Both the position numbers and the translations under genes were made by a program. Shown here one piece after another: positions 1 to 17,166 of a DNA stretch of 64,000 bases; the first letter of the stretch is position 1, and every line of letters begins with the position of its first letter. The DNA is from Haliclona indistincta. Taxonomy: Eukaryota > Porifera > Demospongiae > Haplosclerida > Chalinidae. The notes below the pieces were generated by a model, which saw only the letters and a list, made by a program, of their open reading frames with translations, searched no databases and was not told where the DNA came from. The stretch spans positions 6,834,996 to 6,898,995 of the forward strand of contig OZ024787.1 in NCBI GenBank assembly GCA_964017065.1, written 5' to 3'.

Positions 1-395
1 TAAAAGCGCACTGCTAGTTTTGGCGCGCGATAATAATAAATCTAAGTTATGAATAAAATATCCGCTATCGCTCTCCGGCTCTGCCAGAGAGTTAGAAATA
101 AAGGGGCGATGCTTACAAAATGTCAATGCAGGCAACGCAGGTAGGTGAGTAAGTTTTCCAAGAATTGGCTCTCAACGCAACGCTGTTCGCCAGTCATGTT
201 CCGGAAAGTAAGTCTACATTGTCTGCCAAAATTATTGATGCTAATTAATTTCCTTTCTTTTTGGGGATTCATTTAGAAAGCTAAAGTGAGTCATTTTAGA
301 TAGAATATTTATAAAGGATGAGCGCAGGCAAAGTTTCTTATAATTAATATCATATTGAGAATTTCTTTATTGAGTACATGTGCATGTAGTATTGT
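1..395. other. Unassigned AT-rich sequence
   Basis: I see no supported gene, RNA or repeat here. The stretch lies left of the first hairpin element and has no open frame with recognisable content. Confidence 0.5.
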
Positions 396-541
396 CTACA
401 GCGGTTTTATTACTTCTTGCACGAGTGAGAAAAGCGTATAGAGTGATATCGTACCATATTTGGATGGTATAATACATTAACACTCCCTACATGACCACGG
501 TTGACGCTTTTCGTGTGCAAGAAGTAATAAAACTGCTGTAC
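396..541. mobile_element. Short hairpin MITE, family A copy 1
   Basis: The two ends are inverted copies: the left end reads tacagcggttttattacttc and the right end is its near-perfect reverse complement, about 25 bp each. The internal part is about 95 bp and non-coding. A second copy lies at 4268-4427. This looks like a non-autonomous DNA transposon, but no target-site duplication was established. Confidence 0.7.
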
Positions 542-546
542 ATATA

Positions 547-1083
547 TAGTTGGGCGTGGCCCGACCTCTCCTGTGGGAGGTGGGGTTGCAGACCTGCATT
601 GGATTTGTTCTAGCAGCCAGAAATCTGGCTGCTCCAATCAGATTGCAGTACCCACGTGTGTAAACAGAAAGTTAAGTAACCAGAAATAATGAGACCAGCA
701 GTCACGTTCAGTTTTTCATGGATATATTGGTTTGTTTCTTACTATATAGTATTCAAGTCTCGGTATCGTGCGCCCGAGAATCACTTTCTATGTCGCTATT
801 AATGTCACTAGAAGAAATATGTACACCTAGAGAATCGCTGTATATGGAGGAGTGAAGAGCTAGAGAATCGCTTTATTCTAGAGAAATGCTGAACGTCTGC
901 ATGAGCGCTTGATCATAGCCTGAGAAACAGCTATCTCCCCTGTGCTGAGTAAACATCACTATCTACTTTACTTGGTGTTACATAACCAGTGCTATCATGG
1001 GTGTACTCAATGTGCCATACATTTATATTATTATTTGCCTTATTTCTCTCAATATTCTCTCTTCTCCTTACTCCATCATTCTT
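547..1083. repeat. Single end of a TAGTTGGG-family transposon, then unassigned sequence
   Basis: The first 23 bases (tagttgggcgtggcccgacc and three more) match the terminal inverted repeat of the element at 48313-49766. No partner end and no 9 bp duplication are visible nearby, so this is either a truncated copy or one whose other end has decayed. The rest of the interval shows only a weak local repeat (tagagaatcgct, about 830-890) and no gene. Confidence 0.6.
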
Positions 1084-3236
1084 CAGCAGGTGAGTTGCAT
1101 GAAGTACATGTATATTGAGCTATGAATAACCATGTACCACATCTCTTCTCCTTTCTCCAATCTTTCTTCTACTTCAGCCGGTGAGTTGCATAAAGTACAT
1201 AGATTGTGCTATGAATAACCATGTACCACATCTCTTCTCCTTTCTCTAATCATTCTTCTACTTTAGGTGGTGAGTTGCATAAAGTACATAGATTGTGCTA
1301 TGAATAACCATGTACCACATCTCTTCTCCTTTCTCCAATCATTCTTCTACTTTAGCGAGTGAGTTGCATAAAGTACATAGATTGTGCTATGAATAACCAT
1401 GTACCACATCTCTTCTCCGTTCTCCAATCATTCTTCTACTTTAGGGAGTGAGTTGTATAACGTACATAGATTGTGCTATGAATAACCATGTACCACATCT
1501 CTTCTCTTTCCTCTAATCTTTCTTCTACTTTAGCCGGTGAGTTGCATGAAGTACATAGATTAATTGTACTATAACCATGTACCACATCTCTTCTCTTTCT
1601 CTGATCTTTCTTCTACTTCAGTTTGTGAGTTGCATAGATTGTGTTATGTATAACCATGTACCATATCTCTTCTCCTTTCTCCAATCATTCTTCTACTTCA
1701 GGATGTGAGTTGCATAAAGTACATAGATTGTGCTATGAATAACCATGTGCCACATCTCTTCTCCTTTCTTCAATCATTCTTTTACTTTAGGGAGTGAGTT
1801 GTATAACGTACATAGATTGTGCTATGAATAACCATGTACCACATCTCTTCTCTTTTCTCTAATCTTTCTTCTACTTCAGCCAGTGAGTTGCATAAAGTAC
1901 ATAGATTGTGCTATGAATAACCATGTACCACATCTCTTCTCCTTTCTTCAATCATTCTTCTACTTTAGTTGGTGAGTTGCATAAAGTACATAGATTGTGC
2001 TATGAATAACCATGTACCACATCTCTTCTCCTTTCTCCAATCATTCTTCTACTTTAGGTGGTGAGTTGCATAAAGTACATAGATTGTGCTATGAATAACC
2101 ATGTACCACATCTCTTCTCTTTTCTAATCTTTCTTCTACTTCAGCCGGTGAGTTGCATAAAGTACATAGATTGTGCTATGAATAACCATGTACCACATCT
2201 CTTCTCCTTTCTCCAATCATTCTTCTACTTTAGCGAGTGAGTTGCATAAAGCACATAGATTGTGCTATGAATAACCATGTACCACATCTCTTCTCCTTTC
2301 TCCAATCATTCTTCTACTTTAGGGAGTGAGTTGTATAACGTACATAGATTGTGCTATGAATAACCATGTACCACATCTCTTCTCTTTCCTCTAATCTTTC
2401 TTCTACTTCAGCCGGTGAGTTGCATGAAGTACATAGATTAATTGTACTATAACCATGTACCACATCTCTTCTCTTTCTCTGATCTTTCTTCTACTTCAGT
2501 TTGTGAGTTGCATAGATTGTGTTATGTATAACCATGTACCACATCTCTTCTCCTTTCTCCAATCATTCTTCTACTTTAGGTGGTAAGTTGCATAAAGTAC
2601 ATAGATTGTGCTATGAATAACCATGTACCATATCTCTTCTCCATTCTCCAATCATTCTTCTACTTCAGGATGTGAGTTGCATAAAGTACATAGATTGTGC
2701 TATGAATAACAATGTACCACATCTCTTCTCCTTTCTCCAATCATTCTTCTACTTTAGGTGGTGAGTTGCATAAAGTACATAGATTGTGCTATGAATAACT
2801 ATGTACCACATCTCTTCTCCTTTCTTCAATCATTCTTCTACTTCAGGCTGTGAGTTGCATGAAGTACATAGATTGTGCTATGAATAACCATGTACCATAT
2901 CTCTTCTCCTTTCTCCAATCATTCTTCTACTTTAGGTGGTAAGTTGCATAAAGTACATAGATTGTGCTATGAATAACCATGTACCATATCTCTTCTCCAT
3001 TCTCCAATCATTCTTCTACTTCAGGATGTGAGTTGCATAAAGTACATAGATTGTGCTATGAATAACAATGTACCACATCTCTTCTCCTTTCTCCAATCAT
3101 TATTCTACTTCAGAATGTGAGTTACATAAAGTACATAGATTGTGCTATGTATAACGATGTACCACATCTCTTCTCCTTTCTCCAATCATTCTTCTACTTC
3201 AGCCGGTGAGTTGCATAAAGTGCATAGATTGTGCTT
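1084..3236. repeat. Satellite array, unit about 85-90 bp, roughly 25 copies
   Basis: A tandem array whose units contain gtgagttgcataaagtacat, then a tgtgctatgaataacc block, a pyrimidine-rich tract, and an attcttctactttag-like end. Units differ by small substitutions and a few deletions (for example the shortened units near 1560-1650 and 2430-2530, which themselves recur as a block). That suggests higher-order amplification of multi-unit blocks. Each unit ends in a pyrimidine tract plus ttcag or ttag and restarts with gtgagt or gtaagt, so every junction resembles an acceptor followed by a donor. Confidence 0.93.
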
Positions 3237-3247
3237 AGCCTTGTACC

Positions 3248-3867
3248 CAGGCTCTCTGGCGGAGATTTAATTATGCGTGGGTGTTGAAATGTGGGAGTGG
3301 TGATTGAGAGCCTGGTATCTAGCGTTTTGAATTAATGAGCAGAAGCACATGTCATGACGTATTAATGCCCACCGAGATATCATTATGACGTCTTTGTCAC
3401 GGTACACCTTCACTGCATTGATTGAGCGTCTGCGTCTCCCACAAGCCTGACTTTGCCTACCATAAAAGCATCAAGTGGGACAATGCTTGCACAAAGCATA
3501 TGACCGTGTAGCTCCACGAGGTGCGTTCCAGTTTATCAAGTATTGCCTCGTACGTCCACATGTCATACCTGACAGAAGCATGCGGGGCTGAGGGCAACTC
3601 TCTCCAGTTGTCTGCTCTCTCTTAACAGCCTAAAATCTATCTGGAATGCACCGCAATTGCACATAGCCAACAGCATAGCCTTAGTGCACAATCAAAATTA
3701 GTCATCCCGTAAACGTGACGCAAAGTAACACAATAGTGAACTAAAATATACGGATCCATGGAATATCATGAATCGTCTGTGCATGTGCGGATCAGTGGAT
3801 ACCAAGCTCTCAATCGCCACCCCCGCATTTCAACACCCACGCATAATTAAATCTCCGCCAGAGAGTC
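3248..3867. mobile_element. MITE with about 70 bp terminal inverted repeats
   Basis: Positions 3253-3325 and 3794-3866 are inverted copies. The arms share ctctggcggagatttaatta and continue through a gcgtgggtgttgaaatg block and a ggtgattgagag block. The central 470 bp has no coding capacity. The element abuts the satellite array on its left. Confidence 0.85.
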
Positions 3868-4267
3868 TAGAAATTGTGCGATGAATATCCAAAGTAAAGG
3901 GACAGGCTTGAAAAAGGAAAGGAACAAGATGGGATGATGCTTGCAAAAGTAAAAGTCTCAATATCCCTACATCAGCGGCTTGAAGCGAAGTGGATTATGC
4001 GGTCCGATGAAGTAATTGACAGTTGTAAAGTGTTTGGAGGATGTAGTCCGAGTCGATAATCAAAAAATCTCTTCGTCTGGCCCTCCATTTGCTACTGTAG
4101 AAGATGCGCTGGTCTTCATTGCATCAAGCAAAGGCACCCGTAGTGCTATTTTTGGTGAATGGTGGCAGCATCCATTACCCCAAAGCGCCGTTGTTTGCTA
4201 AGGAACATGAATATCATTACTAATGTCATGAATGTCATTATTCGCGTAAGCAGAAAGTCGTGAAGTT
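3868..4267. other. Unassigned, contains a 61-codon open frame of unknown value
   Basis: A short open frame runs from 4016 to 4201 on the + strand. It resembles no family I know and is not linked to the ROCO gene downstream by clear splice signals. I see no other feature. Missing 5' exons of the ROCO gene could lie here, but I cannot show it. Confidence 0.3.
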
Positions 4268-4427
4268 TGTGTACAGCGGTTTCACTACTTCTTGCTATCT
4301 AAAAGCGTCAACTGTAGAGCGTAAACCGTGTTGAATCTGAATCACGCAATGTAATAAACCTTCCAAATAAGGCACGGATCACACTTTACGCTTTTGTGGC
4401 TTTTGCAATGAGTAGTGAAACCGCTGT
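4268..4427. mobile_element. Short hairpin MITE, family A copy 2
   Basis: The ends are inverted copies of tacagcggtttcactacttc, the same terminus as the element at 396-541 with C in place of T at two sites. An inner copy of aaaagcg with flanks is also shared. It is non-coding. Confidence 0.7.
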
Positions 4428-4885
4428 ACCTCTACTGCAAATACGAACTATTTTTAGTGTACGCTATTGCGTTATTCACGTTGATCGATGTGGCTTAGGC
4501 ATGTTTTTCGGCCTTAGGGCGATACTGCAGTGCAGAATTCATACTTGCTAGTGACATTTTTTTGTGTACTTCTGGACGCAATATTCAATACCTTGGAGCT
4601 ACTGTTCGATGATTCAAATATGGTATAGGCTATAATCTGTATGCATACAAAGTGTTCGCCGCAAAACGCCTTTGATTCGGGCAGTTTTTGTATTAAGTAA
4701 TACTGTAACCATGCTGTATCCAAGGGTGAATTCACTTCCAGCGTAGCGTGGAGTGTACACGGAAATGCCCAGTGACCAATCCCAGTCGGCCGTAGGCAAT
4801 ATTATATCTATGGCATAATCTTGAAAAATTGAATAAGAGAAAAGGACACAAACAGAACAATAAAATTTTTAAGATTTCTGCTACT

Positions 4886-5104
4886 GGTCCACAATGTAAG
4901 CCAACAGGGAAATAACACGGAATGGTAACACGATTGACTGGATAATAGACCATGCATCCTACATCAGTGGTTGCACATAATTCTGGACTCTCCAGCATTT
5001 CTTGCCTATAGTCAGTAAAACAGCCACTAGCTGACATAGGGATGCATGGTCTATTAACCAGTCTATCGTGTTACCATTCCCTTGTTGGCCTACATTGTGG
5101 ACCA
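4886..5104. mobile_element. Palindromic MITE, about 220 bp
   Basis: The left arm begins gtccacaatgtaagccaaca and includes gtaacacgattgactgg and gaccatgcatcc. The right arm (about 5040-5103) is the reverse complement with a few mismatches, ending in ctacattgtggac. The arms are about 75 bp with a loop of about 65 bp. Confidence 0.8.
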
Positions 5105-5267
5105 GAGACAGAGTGATACATCCTACATCCTTTTGATTTCGTTTGAAATCTTTTCTTATATGTATACATACAGTAGTGTTATTGATAATAATATTTCTCT
5201 ACTTCTATTACATGTCATCTATTTTTCCTTTTTCCACGCTATGCTGCTAGGAATGTAAGTTCATAGT

Positions 5268-8200
5268 TTGACTGGTGATTTTAAGCCAATTTGTCTATTA
5301 CTAGTTGAAAAGAAGTATCGACAAGCTTTGCGCAGAGCAAGAGCACGCTGTTCGTATGGTCGTATCATGTTCTTGGGATCAGCAGCAGTTGGAAAAACCA
5401 GCTTAAGACACGGCCTCATGAACCTGCCTCTTCCTGACAAGGCTAACTCCACCATTCTAGCTGAAACCCGTCCTGTCAAATACGAATGGGCTATGACTGG
5501 CGGTCTCTCTGGTAGACAGTGGGCAGAAGTATCTGAGGAAGATGAAATAGCTGAAGAAATACGGATTGTTAGCAATCTCACCTTGAACCAGTCAGACAAT
5601 GAGCCAGCTCAAGAGAGCCATGGCATTGTACCACTACATACTGAAGTAGATGAGCACAAAGAGAAAGTATTGCAAGCCTCTCGGCAATCTCAGCCTAATC
5701 CCGATCAAGAAGTATCTAGTGCTAACCCCGATCAAGAAGTATTGTTGCATCTCTGGGACTGTGGCGGCCAGTTGGTGTTTTTAGATGTTCTTCCAGCATT
5801 TCTGAGTTCTCGCACAATGTTTTTGCTTCTGTTTGATGCTTCGAAAGGTCTTGATGCTCCCGTTAGAGATGTTGCTTTTGATGATGGTCAGTTAAATGAT
5901 CGTGGTGCATTAGAAATCACAAATCTTTCTCTATTGCACCGCTGGATGGCTTTGATCCATGCTCGTTTTGGATGTGGTAAACCTGTACCAGACTATCCTC
6001 GAATGTTTCTAGTTGGTACCCATTTCGATCAGCTTGCTTTCGGTCAATCACCAAGGAAAAAAAGAGAAGAAGCAGCAAAAGTTCTTAAAAAGCTCTTCTC
6101 ACACATCAAGGAAAAAGCATATGCTGATATGGTGATTGGTCGTGTAGTGGTTGATAACACCACAGCAGGAAAGGGCCCTCAGGCTGACTCTGGCTTTCAG
6201 ACACTTCAAAATGAAGTCCACCGTTTTGTTCATGATAAGCTCACTATTGAAACACCAGTCAGTTGGATTCACTTTCGCAAGGTTCTGCAGCTCGGCACAA
6301 AGAAGAAGAAGCCAGTCATACAGCTTGATGAGGTGTATAGCATTGCTGAACAGTGCCATGTACCTTGTGATGAAGTTCCTAGCGCTCTTCTGTTCTACCA
6401 TGATCTTGGAGTCTTCTTGTTCTATCCTAAAATTAAAGGCCTTGAGTCTATTGTGATTCTTGAGCCTCAGTGGCTAGTTGATCAGTTTGGAAAGCTATTT
6501 GCCAGCTGGAAGATACAGGATGAGTACACTAACATGTGGAACACTCTCACACACTATGGCATTCTTGTTGAGCCCTTGTACAAAGCAGTCCTGCGCTCAG
6601 TTCGTGAATACGGTCTTACTCCTGCTGCCCTGATTGAAATGTTAGTGCAGTTCCTCCTGGCTGCACCTATCACCACTACTGACCTTCATGGTGAAAGTGG
6701 TAAAGTGAAAGAGTATTTCGTCCCCCTCATGCTTCAACATCATGTCTCTCGACCTCCTCCGTCACTCACTACTACAGTTGTGTCATATTTCTTCCCTTCC
6801 TTGGTGTCTGGTGGTGATACACAACCTGCTATCAAGGAGGCTGCTCCTGTTCATCTTACCTTTCTTTCTGGATATGTTCCTCCTGGCTACTATGTTCGAC
6901 TAGCCACTTCTCTTGCCTCTAAACCAGGTGTGAAGGTTCTCTTCCGTCCTGGTATCTATCGTGACCAGATCTCTATGAACATTGGTGTTGCAGACAGGCT
7001 GACCATCACAGAGCACACAGAGACAGTGGAGCTGCTTTATTCACGCCAAGCCACTGTTAGTGAGCCCTTCAGAGAGTCCTGTAGGAGGTTGCTGGAACTA
7101 CTGAGCAAGTGCTTCACTGAAGTCTATCAATGGCTACCAGGTTCTATAGAACAGCTAGCATTCCCTTGCCCAGAGTGTGATCGTGTAGCACGACCTCGCA
7201 TCCCCTCACGAGCCAAGTTCTGCCCCTTTACTCTCCAGCAGAGCGTTAGCCAGCCTCTTCTTTGCCATATGGGACACAATCTTCTGCCCAGTCATAGTCA
7301 GGAGTGCTGGCTCCAATATGAGATGAATGCAGTTCAACTCAGTGATGCCAAGTTTGAGGTATATTCCTCTCATATTATTTTGGGAGTTTTAAAACGATTT
7401 TGTGAGTGCAGGAGGAGATTCACCTTGCCAGATCAATTCCTGCTCAAGTTGCTATTGATCTTGCAGAACGGCTAGAAGTTAATCCTGTGACTGCTGTTAT
7501 CCATCAGTATCGCAGGATTGGTGGAGGTGACAAAGAGCTGACTCAGGTCCTCTCTGACATGAGATTGACTACTCAGTAAGCCACATTATGCATGTGTTAA
7601 TGACTTATATTTATACTTGCTCTTGCAGGTTGGAAGCTGTTGGATCTGTATTAAAGCCGAGTCAAGCACCGTCTGCTGCTTGTCAGGTATTGATAGATTG
7701 CCAAAATCTTAGCAAAAGTATTTTTTTATTCTTGCATATAGGATTCTATGACTAGTGGGATGCCCGTTCAAGACAGTATGTGTCTATTTTATGAATTGAA
7801 TAAACTAATAATACTTATTTGTAATCTCTATAGCTCCAAAAGTTAATTCTACCACAATTGTGACGATGACCACTCCCACTCTCTCAAGCACAAGAAAAGG
7901 TAATGAGAATGTTGCCTGTTCTGAATATTATTGTGTACAATTATAGAGCAAGTTAGTCTACCCAGCCAGTTTGACAAACCACCTGAACTGCCTGATCTAC
8001 TGAATGTGGTAGCCCATGCTAAGAGCAGTTGGAAGCAGGTAGCAGTACAGCTGAAAATATCATTGGGTGATGTTGAATCGATTCGGAAAGAACACATGAT
8101 GGATGCTATGGACTGCTATACTGAAGTGTTCGAAAAGTGGCGCAGAAGAGGATCCCCTCCCTATACATGGGCAACCATAATCAATGTTCTGAGGGCTCCT

Positions 8201-8272
8201 GCTGTGGACCAGGAGCAACTAGCAAATGAGCTGCAGGATTGTGTACTGAGAAGAAGATCACAATGGGTTTAA
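5268..8272 (+). CDS. ROCO-type GTPase (Roc-COR) with C-terminal death domain, 5' end incomplete
   Basis: Six exon segments: 5268-7358, 7412-7575, 7629-7686, 7742-7775, 7834-7899 and 7947-8272. Together they keep one frame of about 912 codons to TAA. The Roc GTPase has a P-loop GSAAVGKTS (about residues 37-45), a G3 DCGGQ, and a G4 VGTHFD in the NKxD position. A COR region follows (about residues 335-560, with WLVDQFGKL typical of the family). The last exon is a death domain of about 90 residues (ELPDLLNVVAHAKSSWKQVA). No kinase is seen, so this is the MFHAS1-like or invertebrate ROCO-death class, likely a scaffold or signalling switch in innate or cell-death pathways (inference). The frame opens at a non-ATG codon right after a probable acceptor near 5266, so upstream exons, possibly leucine-rich repeats, are missing or unrecognised. 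The first ATG after the acceptor is at 5368, immediately before the P-loop. Confidence 0.85.
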
Positions 8273-8422
8273 CTAAACATGCATAATTACTATCTTTAGA
8301 CCACTGCTTTAGACAATGATTTTTTGTACACATCCCTTACCTTCACACGACCAACACATAATAATTTATCTGTAAATTTAATTTCAAATTGTATCATGCA
8401 TTTTTGTGTCAGTGAGTTTAAT

Positions 8423-10182
8423 TCAGCATCTTGTTGCAACACTTCGAAGAACGCCTGCCACAATCTGACGAGTGCGATAACTCAAGTTCAGATCAACAGT
8501 GTATGTGGTAGAAGCTTGCAGCTGAGCTAGCTTTCCCAAGCATTCTCTTAGCTCATGTTGAGGGACACTACTGATAAAATCAGCAGGTTTGGGCCTTGGT
8601 AGCGACTGACAGTAACTGTTACACTGATGTTTGTAGAAAAACATGATCATTCCTTCAGCTCCAGTGTCAGTTGGTCCATAGCTGTTGGATAGAGACATCA
8701 TTACCGGATCAGTTAGAACGAATCCATCAGGTTTTAACACGCCCTGCAAATCAGCAACCCTCTCGTGTGCACCCAACTCCAGTGCATGAATGCAGGCATA
8801 CACTGCGCATAGGATTCTTCAGATATAAACCCATAGTTACTGCACCACTTCTTGAATTCGCCTGCAATGTACTCCTCTACTATGACACTCTCACCAAGCT
8901 TAGGTCTAGACTGAGAACCAGCAGTAATTTCATGAACTGTAATTTCGGTGAAACGAATGGGATAAGTTGCTCTCGAAAAAGAGTTGAAACCTCGCGCCAG
9001 TTCTGACGCTTCTCGGTGTATCTTCAGAGTGAGGTCCCAGTCCGCTGCATCCCAAGTGTAGGAGTCCTTGAGTTCCTTCACTACGATTTATTTTCCTCTC
9101 TTGCTTGGTGGGGCATAGTCAGGCGTGGCCTGTCTAATCGCATACTGGGGGACACTAGTATACCTGAGTTGTCGCGCTGGAATGCAATTATTACAGAATG
9201 ATATTGATGAATCACGTGTTATTATTAATAACCACGTTGTAATAACCATACCGTGGCCTGGTTATAAAAGCAGCAGATCTCTAAATACGATGGCTAGTGC
9301 AGTGATTTGCGTAGCGTGTGGAGGCAGACTCAGTGGCGTATCTGAACCCGGGCCTACACGGGCCTGGGCCCTGGCATCAAAAGCGATCTTTAATTATATT
9401 CATAAATAATAATTACTAGTATTCATTTACACGCATGCATGGCTTTTTCAATTGGCACATAGCTATTAGCTAATATAATAAGAGACCACAGCTACAGCTG
9501 ATCTGTTGCAACCACAGTGAACCACTACAAACATCATGAGTAGTAGGCAACTGCCTATTTGGAGGTATTTGCCCTGGAAGAGACCTGTAGAGCCAGAACC
9601 AGTTGTTAATAAAAGTGGGTGTGGCTACAATGAATATTAATCAGGCCCTGGGGTCACCAGAGTGCCAGTTACGCCACTGGGCAGACTGCTGCGCTGCAGC
9701 TCGGATTTGAGCGGGTTGAGCGACTGACACGACTGACATGGTCAAAGAAACAGTAAGGAAACGTGGTTTATAAAGTTACCGCCTACCGGACATGACGCGA
9801 TGCAATGCTGCAATCTGATTGGATTGCACGATTTCATGCAAAGTGTACAACTCAGGTATACAGCGCTTTGAATAGATCTTGCAACGCCACAGTCAAAGCG
9901 GAAGTAATACGTTGACCAATCAAACACGGCTGGTCACGTGCGGGCCTGCATCAGAGAATTGAAGCGCGTGATTGATTGGTCAACGTAAGAAAACGTGTTA
10001 CTTCCGCTTTGACTGTGGCGTTGCAAGATCTATTCAAAGCGCTGTACTAGTGTCCCCTGACTATATCCAGTATGCGATTAGACAGGCCACGCCTGACTAG
10101 GTGGGGCAGTGCATTTCCCCTTGTAGGCACGTCGAAATCGGCCTTGAGCAAAAGATACCGTGCTAAAAGTGGTTGCCTCCAT
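8423..10182 (-). pseudogene. Alpha-kinase (MHCK/eEF2K-type) pseudogene split by a transposon
   Basis: Reading right to left, an ATG at 10182 opens a frame with FAQGRFRRAYKG, the usual start of an alpha-kinase domain. It stops at the 10100-10108 target-site duplication and resumes at 9115 after the 984 bp element. It continues through IVVKELKD, FTEITVHEI, VIVEEYIAGEF and, in another frame from about 8750, LQGV, LTDPVMM and YGPTDTGAEGMIMFFYKHQC, all hallmarks of the fold including the Zn-binding C-terminal part. Lesions visible: the transposon insertion, an in-frame TAA about 36 codons in, and a frameshift near 8745 inside the catalytic core where the conserved D before LQGV is lost. The frame ends at 8423. 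Known family members are atypical Ser/Thr kinases. This copy cannot make a full kinase. Confidence 0.82.
9116..10099. mobile_element. Mutator-like non-autonomous transposon, 984 bp, with 9 bp TSD
   Basis: The terminal inverted repeats begin tagtcaggcgtggcctgtct and agree over 33 bp. The right end then carries a short extra segment before the match resumes. The element is flanked on both sides by ggtggggca (9107-9115 and 10100-10108), a 9 bp target-site duplication as made by Mutator-like elements. A long inner inverted repeat (about 9857-9925 against 9967-10047) makes the right half a hairpin. No transposase is encoded. It interrupts the alpha-kinase reading frame exactly at the duplication. 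Confidence 0.92.
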
Positions 10183-10518
10183 TTGATCCTTGTTTGCAAC
10201 TAGCTACTACTCAACTTATACTCAATGACTAAGCATTTTTAATACAGGGCAACAGGTATATACTTTAACCATAGCAAGGGGAGTATCCCAGGGACACTCC
10301 CTGTTGACTAAAACGAGATCTTACATAATAGGGGCAAGAAAAACAAACGAATATCACAACTGAGTTATTACGCAACAGATCAGTAAAAGTAAGGCATGAA
10401 AAAGAGTCGTACACTTGACACATATCACACACACATTTATAGTGCTATTGATATCAGAGAGTTCAGTACAGATGCCCACAGTGATGTGGCAGAATCACAC
10501 AGCGAGCATGGCTAGTCT

Positions 10519-15712
<5,194 letters not shown>

Positions 15713-16158
15713 TGCTCACAATCACACGTGATCACAAAGCTATCACGTGATTCAACAATTTAAATGGGCGTTGCTGGCACGTCATCCGTATATCCGTATC
15801 CTATCCAAGTCGTCAGTCGTTATCGTTCCTGTTGCGACCTCAAGGGCTACCTTTTAGTACCTTACAAGACAGCTTTCTTTCTGAGACCAAGAGCAAGTTA
15901 GATCACTTGTAAGTACAAGTAATTGCATGTATATTCTTGAGCTAGTAGATCGTCGCTTTTAGCGTGCATAGTCGGGTGAGTAGTCCTTAGAGGACAAGTT
16001 CCTTCTGCTTTAGACATTGTTTGATGCTTTTGTAGCCTCGTATACATGCTTTGCTACACTACAAAAGGGTTCTCGTGGTTTTTATTGTTGTATTTAACCT
16101 CGCTCTCCCTCTCTCCCAACAGTTCTGTTGTCAGTAGACCTGCCATATTGTCTAGATC
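15713..16158. promoter_or_regulatory. Shared promoter region between U2AF2 (-) and the G gamma gene (+)
   Basis: The two ATGs are 446 bp apart and face away from each other. The interval contains two cacgtga motifs (15726-15750). A likely 5' non-coding exon of the G gamma gene lies around 15840-15909, with a donor ttgtaagt at about 15908 and an acceptor ctcccaacag at about 16121. No TATA box stands out. Confidence 0.6.
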
Positions 16159-17166
16159 ATGCCTGAAGTAGATCGCCTCAAGGCTCAAAACGAACAACTT
16201 CGAAGAGAGCTTGGAGTTAACAGGGAAAAGGTTTCTGACGCAGCAGCTAGGTATGTACAGTGTGTGTATGTCTCCATGAGCATGATACTTACATTGTCAC
16301 TGTGTGCATGAACTATCTTGTGACTGAGTGTCCTTGTGGCTTGTGTCAGCATGTGCTGGTTTGTGTCAGTGTGTGTGTGATAGCGACTGTGTGTATGTGA
16401 ATAAGTATTGTGTGATTGTGTGTGGCCCATCTGGGGGCAATGCTAATGTAGTTACATGTTGGTAAGGAATGCATTTTGGTACCATACTTGTGGGCTGATT
16501 AGCTATGTGTGGTTGCACTTTTGTGTTCTCTTACAGTTTTTAGCTCTTTAGTTTTTGTGTAGGGAATAGTGTGTTACACACTACTAGTATCTCTTTCTTA
16601 CCACCAAACATCCCTCTCATCCTTCACCCTTCACCCTTCCCCTCTTCTCTACTCTTCCTCTTTCCCTCTCTCCCTCCCTCCCTCTTTCCCTCCCTCTCCC
16701 TCCCTCCCTCCTTCCCTCCTTCCCTCCCTCCCTCCTTCCCTCCCTCCCTCCTTCCCTCCCTCCTTCCCACTTCATCTTGTGGTAGTGGGCATGTAGTTAA
16801 GTTGATGATGTGACATGTACTGCATGCCAACATGTGATTGTAGCTACACCTAATCCTACATGTGAATGTCAGACATAACTCAGACCTGCTCGTGTTATGC
16901 AGCATGAGCTCTTGCTCCAGTACATATGTACTGTCAGTCATCAAAGCATTGTACTGTATCATGTAGTTTCTTGTTAGTGCATGGGTGTGTATGTGTACAC
17001 ATGATTGGATGCTACACGTTTTTTTGTGTAATCTGTTGTAATCCTTGTTTGTTTCTCACTCTTCAGATTGCGGGACTTCACCACGCAAGAGCCAGACCCT
17101 CTAATAGATGGGGTGCCCAAAAGAGACAACCCTTTCATCAAAAAATCTACATGCACTATTTTATGA
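16159..17166 (+). CDS. Heterotrimeric G-protein gamma subunit
   Basis: Two coding exons, 16159-16250 and 17067-17166, join in frame to 63 aa. The first exon gives a coiled-coil N-terminus (VDRLKAQNEQLRRELGVNRE). The second gives the conserved RDNPFIKK block and ends in CTIL. CTIL is a CAAX box whose final Leu predicts geranylgeranylation, so the protein should sit on the inner plasma membrane with G beta. Length and layout match animal gamma subunits (about 65-75 aa). The 816 bp intron contains a (CCCT)n tract. Which vertebrate paralogue it equals cannot be judged. Confidence 0.93.
16640..16770. repeat. (CCCT)n/(CCTTCCCT)n microsatellite in the G gamma intron
   Basis: A continuous pyrimidine tract with CCCT and CTTC variants, about 130 bp. 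Confidence 0.92.

Noticed and set aside
1084..3236. CRISPR-like array of regular repeats
   Set aside because: Units are tandem with no unique spacers, and the genome is eukaryotic. It is a satellite.
8671..9409. Plus-strand open frames over the alpha-kinase region
   Set aside because: They are antisense shadows of the kinase pseudogene or run into the transposon; none has recognisable content.
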